Shown in pieces: positions 1 through 9,850 of a stretch of DNA of 64,000 nucleotides. The notes beneath the pieces were generated by a model. That model did not search any database and had not been told where the DNA came from. It was given only the letters and a program-made list of their open reading frames with translations. Location: assembly GCF_018866325.1 (NCBI RefSeq), contig NZ_CP076457.1, positions 3,507,001 through 3,571,000 of the forward strand, given 5' to 3'. Positions within the stretch are counted from its first letter, which is position 1; each line of letters opens with the position of its first letter. The stretch comes from Streptomyces sp. YPW6 (GTDB lineage: Bacteria; Actinomycetota; Actinomycetes; Streptomycetales; Streptomycetaceae). The position numbers and the translations under genes are program-made.

Positions 1-142
1 CAGAGCTTACTCAGATCACGATCTGATTTCAAGGGGCTGCCAGGCTCTGCCGCGCCCGCCTGGACCCTCCGCGAGAGGAACGACCTGCAAGAAGGACGAC
101 GTGCTGGAGTCGGCCGTGGAGCGGCTGGCCCGGCTGGGCTGA
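1..142 (+). pseudogene. 3' end of an unidentified gene, apparently frameshifted
   Basis: The frame ending at the TGA at 140-142 reads KKDDVLESAVERLARLG, which has the composition of a normal Streptomyces C-terminus. The bases just upstream look coding in a different frame (WTLRERNDLQ), so one extra base near position 88-90 appears to shift the frame. The product is not identifiable from so short a tail. The shift could be real decay or a sequencing error, and the window edge prevents checking. Confidence 0.35.
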
Positions 143-159
143 GGCCCGGGGCCACGGGA

Positions 160-202
160 ACGGCCCGGGGCGGCGGTCGCGATGACCACTGCCCCGGGCC
201 GT
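160..202. terminator. 12-bp perfect hairpin between converging genes
   Basis: ACGGCCCGGGGC at 160-171 is the exact reverse complement of 191-202. It lies between the end of the gene at 142 and the end of the minus-strand gene at 221, so it can act as a bidirectional terminator. No clear U-tract is present, as is usual in Streptomyces. Confidence 0.6.
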
Positions 203-220
203 AACCGGTGCTTCGGAGGA

Positions 221-766
221 CTAGGCGCCCGCGGGCTCCTCGCCGTCCGTCTTGCCCTCGGCGGGCTGGATGCCGAGGCGGTCGACGAGCCACTTGTCGA
301 ACTCGATCGAGGCGCGCACCCAGCTCACCGTCGAGGAGACGAAGTGCTCCAGGCTGACGCCGGTGCCGATGAGCATCTGCGCCTCACCGATCAGCCGGAC
401 GGAACCCGTCTCGCCCTCCTCGCCCTCGTGGGCGTGGGTGTAGACCTTGGGCCACAGGGTGCGGCGGTTCCAGTCGTCGATGGCGTCCAGCAGGACGGGA
501 CGCTGGTCCAGGTCGTGCGGCCGGTCGTAGAACGTACGGACCGAGAAGACCTGCTGCTCCGCCTCGCCGCGGAACATGAAGTACGTCCGGAACTCCTCCC
601 ACGGCGCCGCGAGGTCGCCCTCGTCGTCGACGACGTACTTCAGCTCCATCTGGTCGAGGAGCTGCTTGACGAGGTCCTGGTCAGGGACGACGGGGCCCTC
701 CGGTCCTGCCGCCTGCGGTTCGGGCTGGCCCCCGAAATTAGGAATCGAGGACGGATCGATGCTCAC
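221..766 (-). CDS. YbjN-domain protein
   Basis: This 181-residue protein looks like the YbjN / type III secretion chaperone-like family found next to clpB in Streptomyces. The core carries DQDLVKQLLDQMELKYVVDDEGD, an aromatic EEFRTYFMFRG strand and a DDWNRRTLWPKV stretch, followed by a helical domain and an acidic Glu/Gly-rich tail. No catalytic residues are evident and its role is unknown; family members are thought to assist folding or assembly of partners. The GTG at 766 is chosen because AAGGGA lies about 9 bases upstream; upstream ATGs at 796 and 820 add Arg-rich, non-conserved-looking sequence. Confidence 0.75.
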   Translation of the reverse strand: MSIDPSSIPNFGGQPEPQAAGPEGPVVPDQDLVKQLLDQMELKYVVDDEGDLAAPWEEFRTYFMFRGEAEQQVFSVRTFYDRPHDLDQRPVLLDAIDDWNRRTLWPKVYTHAHEGEEGETGSVRLIGEAQMLIGTGVSLEHFVSSTVSWVRASIEFDKWLVDRLGIQPAEGKTDGEEPAGA

Positions 767-924
767 CGTTATTTCCCTTCGTGCGGTTGCGGCCATCCTC
801 TCCCATGGCGGGCGGGGCATGGCAAGCCCCGGCGGCCCCGATCAGCCACAAGCTGACAGACAGCGTGGGCCGGCGGGGCTCGCCGGGCGTTCGATCACAG
901 CGTGCGACGCGCCATGACCAGCGG

Positions 925-3513
<2,589 letters not shown>

Positions 3514-3586
3514 GTGTGGTTACTCCTCCTCGCAGCTGGGGGCGTGCGTGCACGCGTCTCACATTGACTTCATCAACGTGCACAAA

Positions 3587-3607
3587 GTTGAGTCTATTCC
3601 ACTCAAG
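3587..3607 (-). promoter_or_regulatory. HAIR operator (HspR site) of clpB
   Basis: Read on the minus strand this is CTTGAGT-N7-ACTCAAC, matching the HspR-associated inverted repeat CTTGAGT-N7-ACTCAAG at 13 of 14 arm positions. It sits 74 bases upstream of the clpB ATG. In Streptomyces HspR with DnaK as co-repressor is known to silence clpB and the dnaK operon through such sites. Confidence 0.9.
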
Positions 3608-3685
3608 GCAGTGATCGCACGCGGCCACGGCAGCGAAATCAGCGGCGGAGGCGGCTTCACCGGCGCGCACCGGACCTCAAAGACA

Positions 3686-3817
3686 CCTCGCCCGCACACG
3701 CAGCAGCAGCCGAGGCGGCCTCGCGCACTCACCGGGGCCCTTGGGAGACGGCCTCGCCCGCACCCGCCACAGCAGCCGAAACGGCCTCGCGCGCTCACCG
3801 GGGCCCTCCGGACACGC
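3686..3817. repeat. Two imperfect 66-bp tandem copies
   Basis: The stretch beginning CCTCGCCCGCAC at 3686 recurs at 3752 with the same order of blocks (GCAGCAGCCGA, GGCCTCGCGC, CTCACCGGGGCCCT). A third fragment starts near 3852. The region 3608-3904 holds no supported gene, only these GC-rich repeats upstream of the gene at 3905. Confidence 0.6.
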
Positions 3818-3904
3818 CCCCGCACCGCACGCGCCGGACCCTCGGACACGGCCTCGCCCGCACGCGCCGCGAGCCTCCGGCCACGGCCCTCGTACGCTGC
3901 CCTC

Positions 3905-4306
3905 ATGGCAGACGTACGCAACCCCTCCCCCGCATACGTGGCGTTCTGGCGCGAGAGCCACCTGTCCACGCTGACGACCCCCCGCCCGGACGGCACACCG
4001 CACGTGGTGCCGGTCTGTGTGACGTACGACCCGGAGGCCGGGGTCGCACGCGTGATCACCGACGGGGGCAGCCGCAAGGTCGCCCACATCCGCGCGGCCG
4101 GCCCCGACGGGGCACGCGTGGCCGTCTGCCAGATCGACCGGGCCCGCTGGGCGACCCTGGAGGGCCGCGCGGTCATCCGCACCGAGCCGGAGGCCGTCAA
4201 GGACGCGGAGGCCCGCCACGAGGAGCGCTACGGCCGTCCGCCGCGGATCAACCCGACCCGGGTCGTCATCGAGATCACCCTCGACCGGGCGCTCGGCAAG
4301 GCCTGA
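3905..4306 (+). CDS. PPOX-class F420/flavin-dependent oxidoreductase
   Basis: A 133-residue single-domain protein of the pyridoxamine-5'-phosphate-oxidase-like split-barrel superfamily, of the small F420-type class abundant in actinomycetes. Typical features are an N-terminal HLSTLTTPRPDGTPHVVPVCVTYD strand pair, the RKVAHIRAAGPDGARVAVCQID segment and the WATLEGRAVIRTEPEAVKDAEARHEERYG motif of this class, ending in a beta strand with RVVIEITLDRALG. The physiological substrate is unknown; relatives reduce unsaturated or redox-active small molecules with F420H2. ATG at 3905 has no strong Shine-Dalgarno. The gene is monocistronic, followed by repeats and a terminator. Confidence 0.85.
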   Translation: MADVRNPSPAYVAFWRESHLSTLTTPRPDGTPHVVPVCVTYDPEAGVARVITDGGSRKVAHIRAAGPDGARVAVCQIDRARWATLEGRAVIRTEPEAVKDAEARHEERYGRPPRINPTRVVIEITLDRALGKA

Positions 4307-4356
4307 GACCGCCGCGCCACGACCGGCCGGCCTGGCCCCGGACCCGGAAGCCTGCC

Positions 4357-4451
4357 GTCACACTGCCGTCGCCGCCCGGAGCGCGGCAGGCGGCAGGCGG
4401 CAGGCGGCAGGCGGCAGGCGGCAGGCGGCAGGCGGCAGGCGGCAGTGTGAC
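4357..4451. repeat. Tandem GGCAGGC array enclosed by an 11-bp inverted repeat
   Basis: Positions 4384-4445 hold about 8.9 perfect copies of the 7-mer GGCAGGC. The array is flanked by GTCACACTGCC (4357-4367) and its exact reverse complement (4441-4451), so the tandem block forms the loop of a potential stem. Copy number is likely to vary by slippage. No gene is supported here. Confidence 0.85.
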
Positions 4452-4473
4452 GACACGCCCTGGGCAGCACAAC

Positions 4474-4504
4474 GGCGCCACCGTGTTCAGGTCACGGTGG
4501 CGCC
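4474..4504. terminator. 12-bp perfect stem with 7-base loop
   Basis: GGCGCCACCGTG (4474-4485) pairs exactly with 4493-4504. It lies between the plus-strand gene ending at 4306 and the minus-strand gene ending at 4554, a good bidirectional terminator position. Confidence 0.75.
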
Positions 4505-4553
4505 GCTGTGTGGGGGAAGCGCCTGGAGCGACAGGTGACGACGGGGGAATCGC

Positions 4554-4874
4554 TCAGGCACTGCGGGGGGTGGCGGAAAGGGGTTCTGCGTCGAACAGCT
4601 CGTGGTCGCGCTGATCGAGGTTGACGAAGATCATGCCGTACCTGACGGCACAGCGAACCGGCTGCGGGGCGCCGCGGGGCCGACGGAGGCAGCGATAGGC
4701 GCGGACGTCCTCGTCCTCTTCCATCACCACGACGATCGGCTCTCCGAACAGGGTGACCATCAACGAGTCGCCACGGCGGGGGAGGGCCGTGAGCAGATCG
4801 ATGAAATGCCACCCTGAGCGATAGGCGGTTGCCATCTCGCGCCGGAAGGTGCGGTCGTCCGGCGGGGTGCTCAT
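4554..4874 (-). CDS. Small protein resembling a Rieske-oxygenase segment, lacking Fe-S ligands
   Basis: 106 residues. The stretch LFGEPIVVVMEEDEDVRAYR followed by VRCAVRYGMIFVNLDQRDHELF resembles the strands before and after the Rieske cluster of ring-hydroxylating oxygenase large subunits. The region between them is short and has no Cys-x-His / Cys-x2-His pair, so it is not expected to hold a cluster. The ATG at 4874 overlaps the TGA of the upstream gene (ATGA), implying translational coupling with the small exported protein. Function is unknown; it could be a binding protein derived from the Rieske fold. Confidence 0.6.
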   Translation of the reverse strand: MSTPPDDRTFRREMATAYRSGWHFIDLLTALPRRGDSLMVTLFGEPIVVVMEEDEDVRAYRCLRRPRGAPQPVRCAVRYGMIFVNLDQRDHELFDAEPLSATPRSA

Positions 4875-5113
4875 GCCTGGGCTCCGTCCGACAAAGCGGC
4901 GCCGGACGGCGAACCGGTCACCGCTTCCGTTCCCGTCGCCTTCGCGGGCATCAGGTCCCAAGCCAGGTCTGGAGGCGGAGCTGCCAGCGCGTGTGCGCCG
5001 ACCGCACCGTTGGTCACGCCGCCCTCAACGAGGTCAAGAACACTCAGCGCCCCGGTCGTCACCCCGACAGAGAGGGCAACAGCAAGCACCGAGCGAAGCG
5101 TTTTGTAACTCAT
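4871..5113 (-). CDS. Small predicted exported or membrane-anchored peptide
   Basis: 80 residues beginning MSYKTLRSVLAVALSVGVTTG: a Lys/Arg-containing n-region, a hydrophobic core and an Ala-rich AHALA-APPPDL segment that could be a signal peptidase site near residue 44. The mature part would be about 36 residues rich in Ala, Gly, Thr and acidic residues. I do not recognise the family. It is translationally coupled (ATGA) to the Rieske-like gene and diverges from the regulator at 5223. A GTG at 5128 is an alternative start. It may be a secreted signal or structural peptide; that is inference from the context only. Confidence 0.55.
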   Translation of the reverse strand: MSYKTLRSVLAVALSVGVTTGALSVLDLVEGGVTNGAVGAHALAAPPPDLAWDLMPAKATGTEAVTGSPSGAALSDGAQA

Positions 5114-5222
5114 GGTGGGCTTCGTCCTCACTTCCAAGGTTTCCTCTCCCCCGCAAACAAGACGATGGCCCATCCAGGCACGTCAATGCCACAGAACCGA
5201 TGCATCATGTTCCTGCTGATTC

Positions 5223-6257
5223 ATGTTCCTGGGGGGTGGAGAATTGACCACAGAAAGAACTAAAGCGACACATCCCCACGCGGTAAGCGCCATGTGCGAC
5301 GAGGGGGCGCGGCTTTACGCCAGCGCGCTGAGCGTGGGCAAGATCGCTCGTGTCGAGACAGAGGACGCTCCCTGCCTGCTGGAGTTCGCCCTGCTGCACC
5401 CGGATCCCGACGATGCCACCTGGCTTCGGCCGGTGCCACCGTCAGCGGCGCTGACGCAGCGACTCCACCCGATCGAGCGAGAGATCCAGGAGCGCAGGCG
5501 GCTCTCGGTCGAGCTCACCGAGGCTTTCGAACCCTTCATGGCCATCAGCGCGCAGGCGCCGCCGACGACGCACGCCATCACGGTCCTCGAAGGCATCGAC
5601 CGCATCAACGCGTCGATAGAGCTCGCGCTCGCCGAGTGCCACTCGGAAGTCCTGACGATTCAACCCGGGGGCGGACGCAGCGAGAACGCGCTGACCATCG
5701 CCATGGAGCGCGGCAGGATGCTCACGGCACGCGGCGTCGGCATGCGCACGCTCTATCAGCACACCGTTCGCCACAGCCACGGAACGCTCAGCTACGCCGC
5801 TCAGATGGCCGAGAGCAAGGTCGAGATCCGAACGCTCGAAGAACTCATAGAGCGGCTCATGATCTTCGACAACACCGTCGCCTTCATCCCGGCCACGGAC
5901 GACCGAACCGTCGCCCTGGAACTGCGGCACCCCGGCATCGTGGAGTACCTGGCCAAAGTCTTCGAGCAGCTCTGGCACCGGGCGGTGCCCCTTCAGGAAC
6001 AGATTCCGTACGACTCCAAGTCGGACGGGATTTCCGGCGTACGGCATTCCATCGCGAAGCTCCTCGTCGAAGGCCACGTCGATGAGGCGATCGCCCGCCG
6101 CCTCGGCATGAACGTACGGACCTGCCGTTCGCACATCGCCAAACTCAGCGTCGCGCTGGGGAGCAACAGCCGGGCCCAACTCGGCTACCTCATCGCACGA
6201 TCAGGAATCCTGGAATCAGACCCCGACCATGCCGTCTCCCCTGGCACCGGGGCATGA
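5223..6257 (+). CDS. LuxR-type (TrmB-like plus LuxR HTH) transcriptional regulator
   Basis: 344 residues. The N-terminal two thirds contains a phospholipase-D/TrmB-like sensor segment (ITVLEGIDRINASIELALAECHSEVLTIQPGG, then RGVGMRTLYQHTVRH), and the C-terminus a LuxR-type HTH (KLLVEGHVDEAIARRLGMNVRTCRSHIAKLSVALGSNSRAQLGYL). This architecture is common in Streptomyces regulators that sit beside small peptide or RiPP-like genes. It faces the exported-peptide operon with about 110 bases between starts and is its probable regulator. ATG 5223 has no good Shine-Dalgarno; TTG 5244 or ATG 5292 are possible alternative starts. Confidence 0.8.
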   Translation: MFLGGGELTTERTKATHPHAVSAMCDEGARLYASALSVGKIARVETEDAPCLLEFALLHPDPDDATWLRPVPPSAALTQRLHPIEREIQERRRLSVELTEAFEPFMAISAQAPPTTHAITVLEGIDRINASIELALAECHSEVLTIQPGGGRSENALTIAMERGRMLTARGVGMRTLYQHTVRHSHGTLSYAAQMAESKVEIRTLEELIERLMIFDNTVAFIPATDDRTVALELRHPGIVEYLAKVFEQLWHRAVPLQEQIPYDSKSDGISGVRHSIAKLLVEGHVDEAIARRLGMNVRTCRSHIAKLSVALGSNSRAQLGYLIARSGILESDPDHAVSPGTGA

Positions 6258-6304
6258 CCGAACGCGAGCAGAGCGCGCGGCCGGGCCCCGGCTGACGGCC
6301 GTTC

Positions 6305-6490
6305 TCAGACGTCCCGGCGGGTGAAGAGACGGGTGCCGGACAGGGACATCGCCGCCGTCCAGCACACGAGCAGCAGCAGACCGTACGGCGCCGCCAGCGC
6401 GTCCGGGAATCCGGAGGCGCCGCCGAGCACGGCGAACTCGGCGCGCTCGGGCAGGAACCGGCCCAGCTCGGGGAGCCGGCGAGCCGCGCG
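6305..6490 (-). pseudogene. 3' remnant of an ABC-2 type transporter permease gene
   Basis: The minus strand reads ELGRFLPERAEFAVLG, then FPDALAAPYGLLLLVCWTAAM and ends SGTRLFTRRDV with a stop at 6305-6307. This is the usual C-terminus of a Streptomyces ABC-2 permease: the last periplasmic loop, one membrane helix and an Arg/Asp tail. No upstream part exists; the frame degenerates at the duplicated 16-mer near 6495. A truncated relic is the best reading. Confidence 0.6.
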
Positions 6491-6494
6491 CCCA

Positions 6495-6526
6495 TGACTC
6501 CGTACGGCAGTGACTCCGTACGGCAG
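6495..6526. repeat. Perfect 16-bp direct repeat at the permease relic edge
   Basis: TGACTCCGTACGGCAG occurs twice back to back (6495-6510 and 6511-6526). It lies exactly where coding sense of the permease relic is lost and just before the next gene, so it may mark a deletion or slippage junction. Confidence 0.8.
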
Positions 6527-6576
6527 TGATGCTCCGCGAACACCCCCCAGCACCACCGAAGGGTTCAAGGATCCAG

Positions 6577-7110
6577 ATGACCGACACCGCCTCCCTCCCC
6601 CTGCCCGCCTCCACCGAGGACGACCACTACGGGGAGATCTCCGTCGAACTCCTCGGCGAGAAAAGGGAGAAGCTCGTCGTCAGCGGCGAGCGGATCCCGA
6701 CCGTCACCATCGTCCGCGCCCCGGAGGCGGAGGTGGACGACCACATCGTCATCGGCACCCGCGACCCCCGGCACCTGACGATCACGGTGGACGGCGAAGG
6801 CGCGACGATCACACCGGGCAAGGGCAAGCTCCGGCGGCAGACCTACCGGGTCGACGTCCGCCACGCGGGCACGCACTACCGGCTCGTCCCCAACTCGATC
6901 CCGTTCAGCAAGCTGACCCGCGACGGCAGGCACCTCGGGGACTTCTCCTCGGACGGCGACCGCCGGGTGATAGCGGAGTGGCAGGAGGAGGCCGGGATGC
7001 CCGAACCGCTGGACGCGGCCATCGGCTACGCGCTCTCGGCGGCGTTCGGCACGGGCGGACAGCCGATGTGGATGATGCTGGTGGACGCGGTCAGCACGGC
7101 CCTTCCGTAG
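6577..7110 (+). CDS. Conserved Streptomyces protein of unknown function
   Basis: 177 residues, soluble, no signal or membrane segment. It opens with an acidic segment and a beta-rich region (EISVELLGEKREKLVVSGERIPTVTIVRAPEAEVDDHIVIG), a basic KGKLRRQTYRVDVRHAG stretch, and a helical C-terminus with EWQEEAGMPEPLDAAIGYALSAAFGTGGQPMW. I cannot assign a family. ATG 6577 is chosen because AAGGA lies 6 bases upstream, whereas the earlier ATG at 6526 has no site. A strong hairpin follows the stop, so it is transcribed alone. Confidence 0.75.
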   Translation: MTDTASLPLPASTEDDHYGEISVELLGEKREKLVVSGERIPTVTIVRAPEAEVDDHIVIGTRDPRHLTITVDGEGATITPGKGKLRRQTYRVDVRHAGTHYRLVPNSIPFSKLTRDGRHLGDFSSDGDRRVIAEWQEEAGMPEPLDAAIGYALSAAFGTGGQPMWMMLVDAVSTALP

Positions 7111-7134
7111 GCGGTACGCCCGTCCACGCCCGAA

Positions 7135-7169
7135 GTCCCCTGCCGGAAGGCACCCTTCCGGCAGGGGAC
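7135..7169. terminator. 16-bp perfect stem, 3-base loop
   Basis: Positions 7135-7150 and 7154-7169 are exact reverse complements around a CAC loop. It follows the stop at 7110 by 24 bases and can also stop readthrough from hspR on the other strand. Confidence 0.85.
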
Positions 7170-7381
7170 CTCCCCGTGGCGCGGCCCGGCCGCCGGACCC
7201 GTCCCGGCCGTCAACGGCGCGGCCGCCCTCGTCTGCTCACTCCCGCCGACACCCACCACCTTGTCAGCGGACCGAGCCGCTCCGGGCGGCGATCACTGCC
7301 AACTTGCCGCACCGATCCGGCCACTTGGTGCCGGCCTTCGGCCACCTCGGCCTCGCCGCAGCGCGAGCGCACCGGGCACAC

Positions 7382-7435
7382 GACGACGGCCGGGGCGGAC
7401 GAACACAGGTGTGTCCGTCCGCCCCGACCGTCGTC
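7382..7435 (-). terminator. Long hairpin downstream of hspR
   Basis: A 19-base arm at 7382-7400 pairs with 7417-7435 with one mismatch, and the loop itself contains ACAC/GTGT complementarity. It lies 24 bases past the hspR stop at 7459, as expected for the end of the dnaK operon transcript. Nothing else is seen between 7111 and 7458. Confidence 0.75.
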
Positions 7436-7458
7436 CGACGGACAGTCCGTCGCGGAAC

Positions 7459-7908
7459 TCAGGGCTTCGGCTTGGGCTTCGGCCGCCACACCACCAGCGC
7501 ACCCGTCTGCTGCACGTCCTGGTACGGCACCAGGTCCCGGCGGTAGGAGGCGTGCACCTGGGCCTCACGCTGCTGCATGGCGACCGCCGCGCCGTCCACC
7601 GCCGCCGAGAGCTCGGCGACGCGCTGCTGGAGCGCGGTCACCTGGTTCTCCAGCTCGATGATCCGCTTGATGCCCGCGAGGTTGATGCCCTCGTCCTGCG
7701 ACAGCTGCTGCACGGTGCGCAGCAGCTCGATGTCACGGGCCGAGTAGCGCCGGCCGCGCCCCGCCGTACGGTCCGGGGAGACCAGGCCGAGACGGTCGTA
7801 CTGGCGCAGCGTCTGAGGGTGGAGACCCGAGAGCTGGGCCGCGATCGAGATCACGTACACCGGGGTCTCATCGGTCAGCTGGTACGGATTGCGTCGACGG
7901 CCGTCCAT
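7459..7908 (-). CDS. hspR: Heat-shock repressor HspR (MerR family)
   Basis: 149 residues. An N-terminal MerR-type winged helix (YVISIAAQLSGLHPQTLRQYDRLGLVSPDRTAGRGRRYSARDIELLRTVQQLSQDEGINLAGIKRIIELENQ) is followed by a coiled-coil dimerisation helix and a hydrophobic GALVVWRPKPKPKP tail; the hydrophobic C-terminal end is needed for DnaK contact in studied HspR proteins. HspR with DnaK represses the dnaK operon and clpB through HAIR sites seen here at 11722, 11774 and 3587. It is last in dnaK-grpE-dnaJ-hspR, one base after the dnaJ stop. Confidence 0.96.
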   Translation of the reverse strand: MDGRRRNPYQLTDETPVYVISIAAQLSGLHPQTLRQYDRLGLVSPDRTAGRGRRYSARDIELLRTVQQLSQDEGINLAGIKRIIELENQVTALQQRVAELSAAVDGAAVAMQQREAQVHASYRRDLVPYQDVQQTGALVVWRPKPKPKP

Positions 7909-7909
7909 C

Positions 7910-9100
7910 TCAAGCTCCCTTCGCGGCCTGGAACAGTTCCGCCCGCGGGTCCTCGTCCGCGGTCGCCTTCCGGTAGGCCTCCAGGGCGTCCCGGGCCTCC
8001 TGGCCCAGGTCCCTGGGGACCGCGACCTCCACGGTGACCAGCAGGTCACCGCGGGTGCCGTCCTTGCGCACCGCGCCCTTGCCCCGGGCGCGCATCGTAC
8101 GCCCGTTGGGGGTGCCTGCGGGAAGCTTCAGCGTGACCGGGGGCCCGCCGAGCGTGGGGACCTTGACGTCGCCGCCGAGCGTCGCCTCCGGGTAGGTGAC
8201 GGGCACGGTGACCGTGAGGTTGTCGCCCTTGCGGCCGAAGACCGGGTGGGCGTCGACGTGGACGACGACGTACAGATCGCCGGCCGGTCCGCCGCGCTCG
8301 CCCGCGCCGCCCTTGCCGCGCAGCCGGATCCGCTGGCCGTCGGAGACGCCCGCCGGGATGCGCACCTGCATGGTGCGCGCCGACTTCGCCCGGCCGCTGC
8401 CCTTGCAGACGTCGCAGGGGTCCTGGGCGATGAGGCCCCGGCCCTTGCAGTCCACACAGGGGTCGGTGAGCGAGAAACCGCCGCCGCTGCCGCGCGAGAC
8501 CTGGCCGGTGCCGACACAGGTCGGGCAGACCCGGGGGGTGCCGTTCTTGTCGCCGGTGCCCGAACACGCCTTGCAGGGCGCCTGGCTGGACATCCGCAGC
8601 GGGACCGTGGCCCCGTCGACCGCCTCGGTGAAGCTGAGCGTCACCTCGGACTCGATGTCCTGGCCGCGCCTGGGCTGGACCCGGGTGCCCGTGCCGCCGC
8701 GGTTGAACAGGCCGCCGAAGACGTCGCCGAGACCGCCCCCGCCGCCGAAACCGCCGCCCGCGCCGCCCTGTCCGCCGCCCGGGGCCCCGCCGCCGAAGAG
8801 GTCGCCCAGGTCGAAGTTGAAGTTGCCGCCCGCACCGCCGGGGCCGGGCCGGAAGCCGCCGTTGCCGAAGAGGGCGCGCGCCTCGTCGTACTCCTTGCGC
8901 TTCTTGGGGTCACCGAGGACGTCGTTCGCCTCGGAGATCTCCTTGAAGCGCTCCTCCGCCTTGGCGTCGTTCTTGTTGGCGTCCGGGTGGTACTCGCGGG
9001 CGAGCTTCCGGTACGCCTTCTTGACCTCGGCGTCGGTGGCGTCCTTGGGGACGCCGAGAACCTTGTAGTAGTCCTTCTCGACGAAGTCCTTCGTGCTCAT
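7910..9100 (-). CDS. dnaJ: Chaperone DnaJ (Hsp40)
   Basis: 396 residues, type I DnaJ. The J-domain at 1-75 contains the HPD tripeptide (38-40) that stimulates DnaK ATPase, followed by a long Gly/Phe-rich linker, four zinc-binding CxxCxGxG-type repeats ([32 protein letters not shown]) and two beta-barrel substrate-binding domains. It hands unfolded clients to DnaK in the cytoplasm. It lies 96 bases after grpE and one base before hspR, within the heat-shock operon. ATG start preceded by GGAGGG. Confidence 0.97.
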   Translation of the reverse strand: MSTKDFVEKDYYKVLGVPKDATDAEVKKAYRKLAREYHPDANKNDAKAEERFKEISEANDVLGDPKKRKEYDEARALFGNGGFRPGPGGAGGNFNFDLGDLFGGGAPGGGQGGAGGGFGGGGGLGDVFGGLFNRGGTGTRVQPRRGQDIESEVTLSFTEAVDGATVPLRMSSQAPCKACSGTGDKNGTPRVCPTCVGTGQVSRGSGGGFSLTDPCVDCKGRGLIAQDPCDVCKGSGRAKSARTMQVRIPAGVSDGQRIRLRGKGGAGERGGPAGDLYVVVHVDAHPVFGRKGDNLTVTVPVTYPEATLGGDVKVPTLGGPPVTLKLPAGTPNGRTMRARGKGAVRKDGTRGDLLVTVEVAVPRDLGQEARDALEAYRKATADEDPRAELFQAAKGA

Positions 9101-9196
9101 CGACGTCCCTCCTTCCGGACGATCGGCCGAGCGGCCGGCCCGTGGGCCGGCCGCCGGGCCGGTCGGTGTGCACCGCGGTGATCAGACGTGTTCCCG

Positions 9197-9850
9197 TCAG
9201 ACCTCCTCGGTGCCACCGCTCTCCTCGTCGTCTGCCTTCTTCTCTTCCTTCGCCGCGGCGGGCGTGGCGCCCGGCTGCGGCTCGGCGACGGCCACCCGCG
9301 CGGGGCGGATGGTGCGCTCGCCGATGCGATACCCCGGCTGAAGGATCGCCACGCAGGTCGTCTCGGTGACGTCCGGCGCGTAGCTGTGCATCAGGGCCTC
9401 GTGGATCGTCGGGTCGAAGGGCTCGCCCTCCTTGCCGAACTGCTGGAGGCCCAGCTTCGCGACGACGGTCTCCATCGATTCGGCCACCGACTTGAAGCCG
9501 CCGACCAGCTCGCCGTGTTCCCGCGCGCGGCCGACGTCGTCGAGCACGGGCAGGAGCTCGGACAGGAGGTTCGCGACAGCGATCTCCTTGACCGTGACCC
9601 GGTCCCGCTCGACCCGGCGGCGGTAGTTCTGGTACTCGGCCTGGAGCCGCTGGAGGTCTGCCGTGCGCTCGTTCAGCGCCGTACGGACCTGGTCCAGCTG
9701 CGCCGTCAGACCGACGGTCGCATCGGAGTCCCCGGCCGGGGCCGCCGCCTCCTCCTCGGAGGAGTCGGCGGCCTTCGGCTCGGCGTCATCAGGGGTGGCG
9801 CCGGAGGGGACGTCGGGCTTCTCCTCGAAGCCCGGAGTCTCCTCGGTCAC
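9197..9850 (-). CDS. grpE: Nucleotide exchange factor GrpE
   Basis: 217 residues. An acidic, disordered N-terminus is followed by the long GrpE coiled coil ([33 protein letters not shown]), the four-helix region ([21 protein letters not shown]) and the beta-wing domain with the signature [13 protein letters not shown] and the conserved [19 protein letters not shown] end. It releases ADP from DnaK. The GTG start overlaps the dnaK stop (GTGA), giving translational coupling. The C-terminal tail is enriched in Lys/Glu. Confidence 0.96.
   Translation of the reverse strand: MTEETPGFEEKPDVPSGATPDDAEPKAADSSEEEAAAPAGDSDATVGLTAQLDQVRTALNERTADLQRLQAEYQNYRRRVERDRVTVKEIAVANLLSELLPVLDDVGRAREHGELVGGFKSVAESMETVVAKLGLQQFGKEGEPFDPTIHEALMHSYAPDVTETTCVAILQPGYRIGERTIRPARVAVAEPQPGATPAAAKEEKKADDEESGGTEEV

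Noticed and set aside
4384..4445. Possible CRISPR-like repeat
   Set aside because: The units are 7 bp and contiguous with no spacers; a simple tandem repeat.
4554..4874. A functional Rieske 2Fe-2S protein
   Set aside because: No CxH and CxxH ligand pairs are present between the Rieske-like strands.
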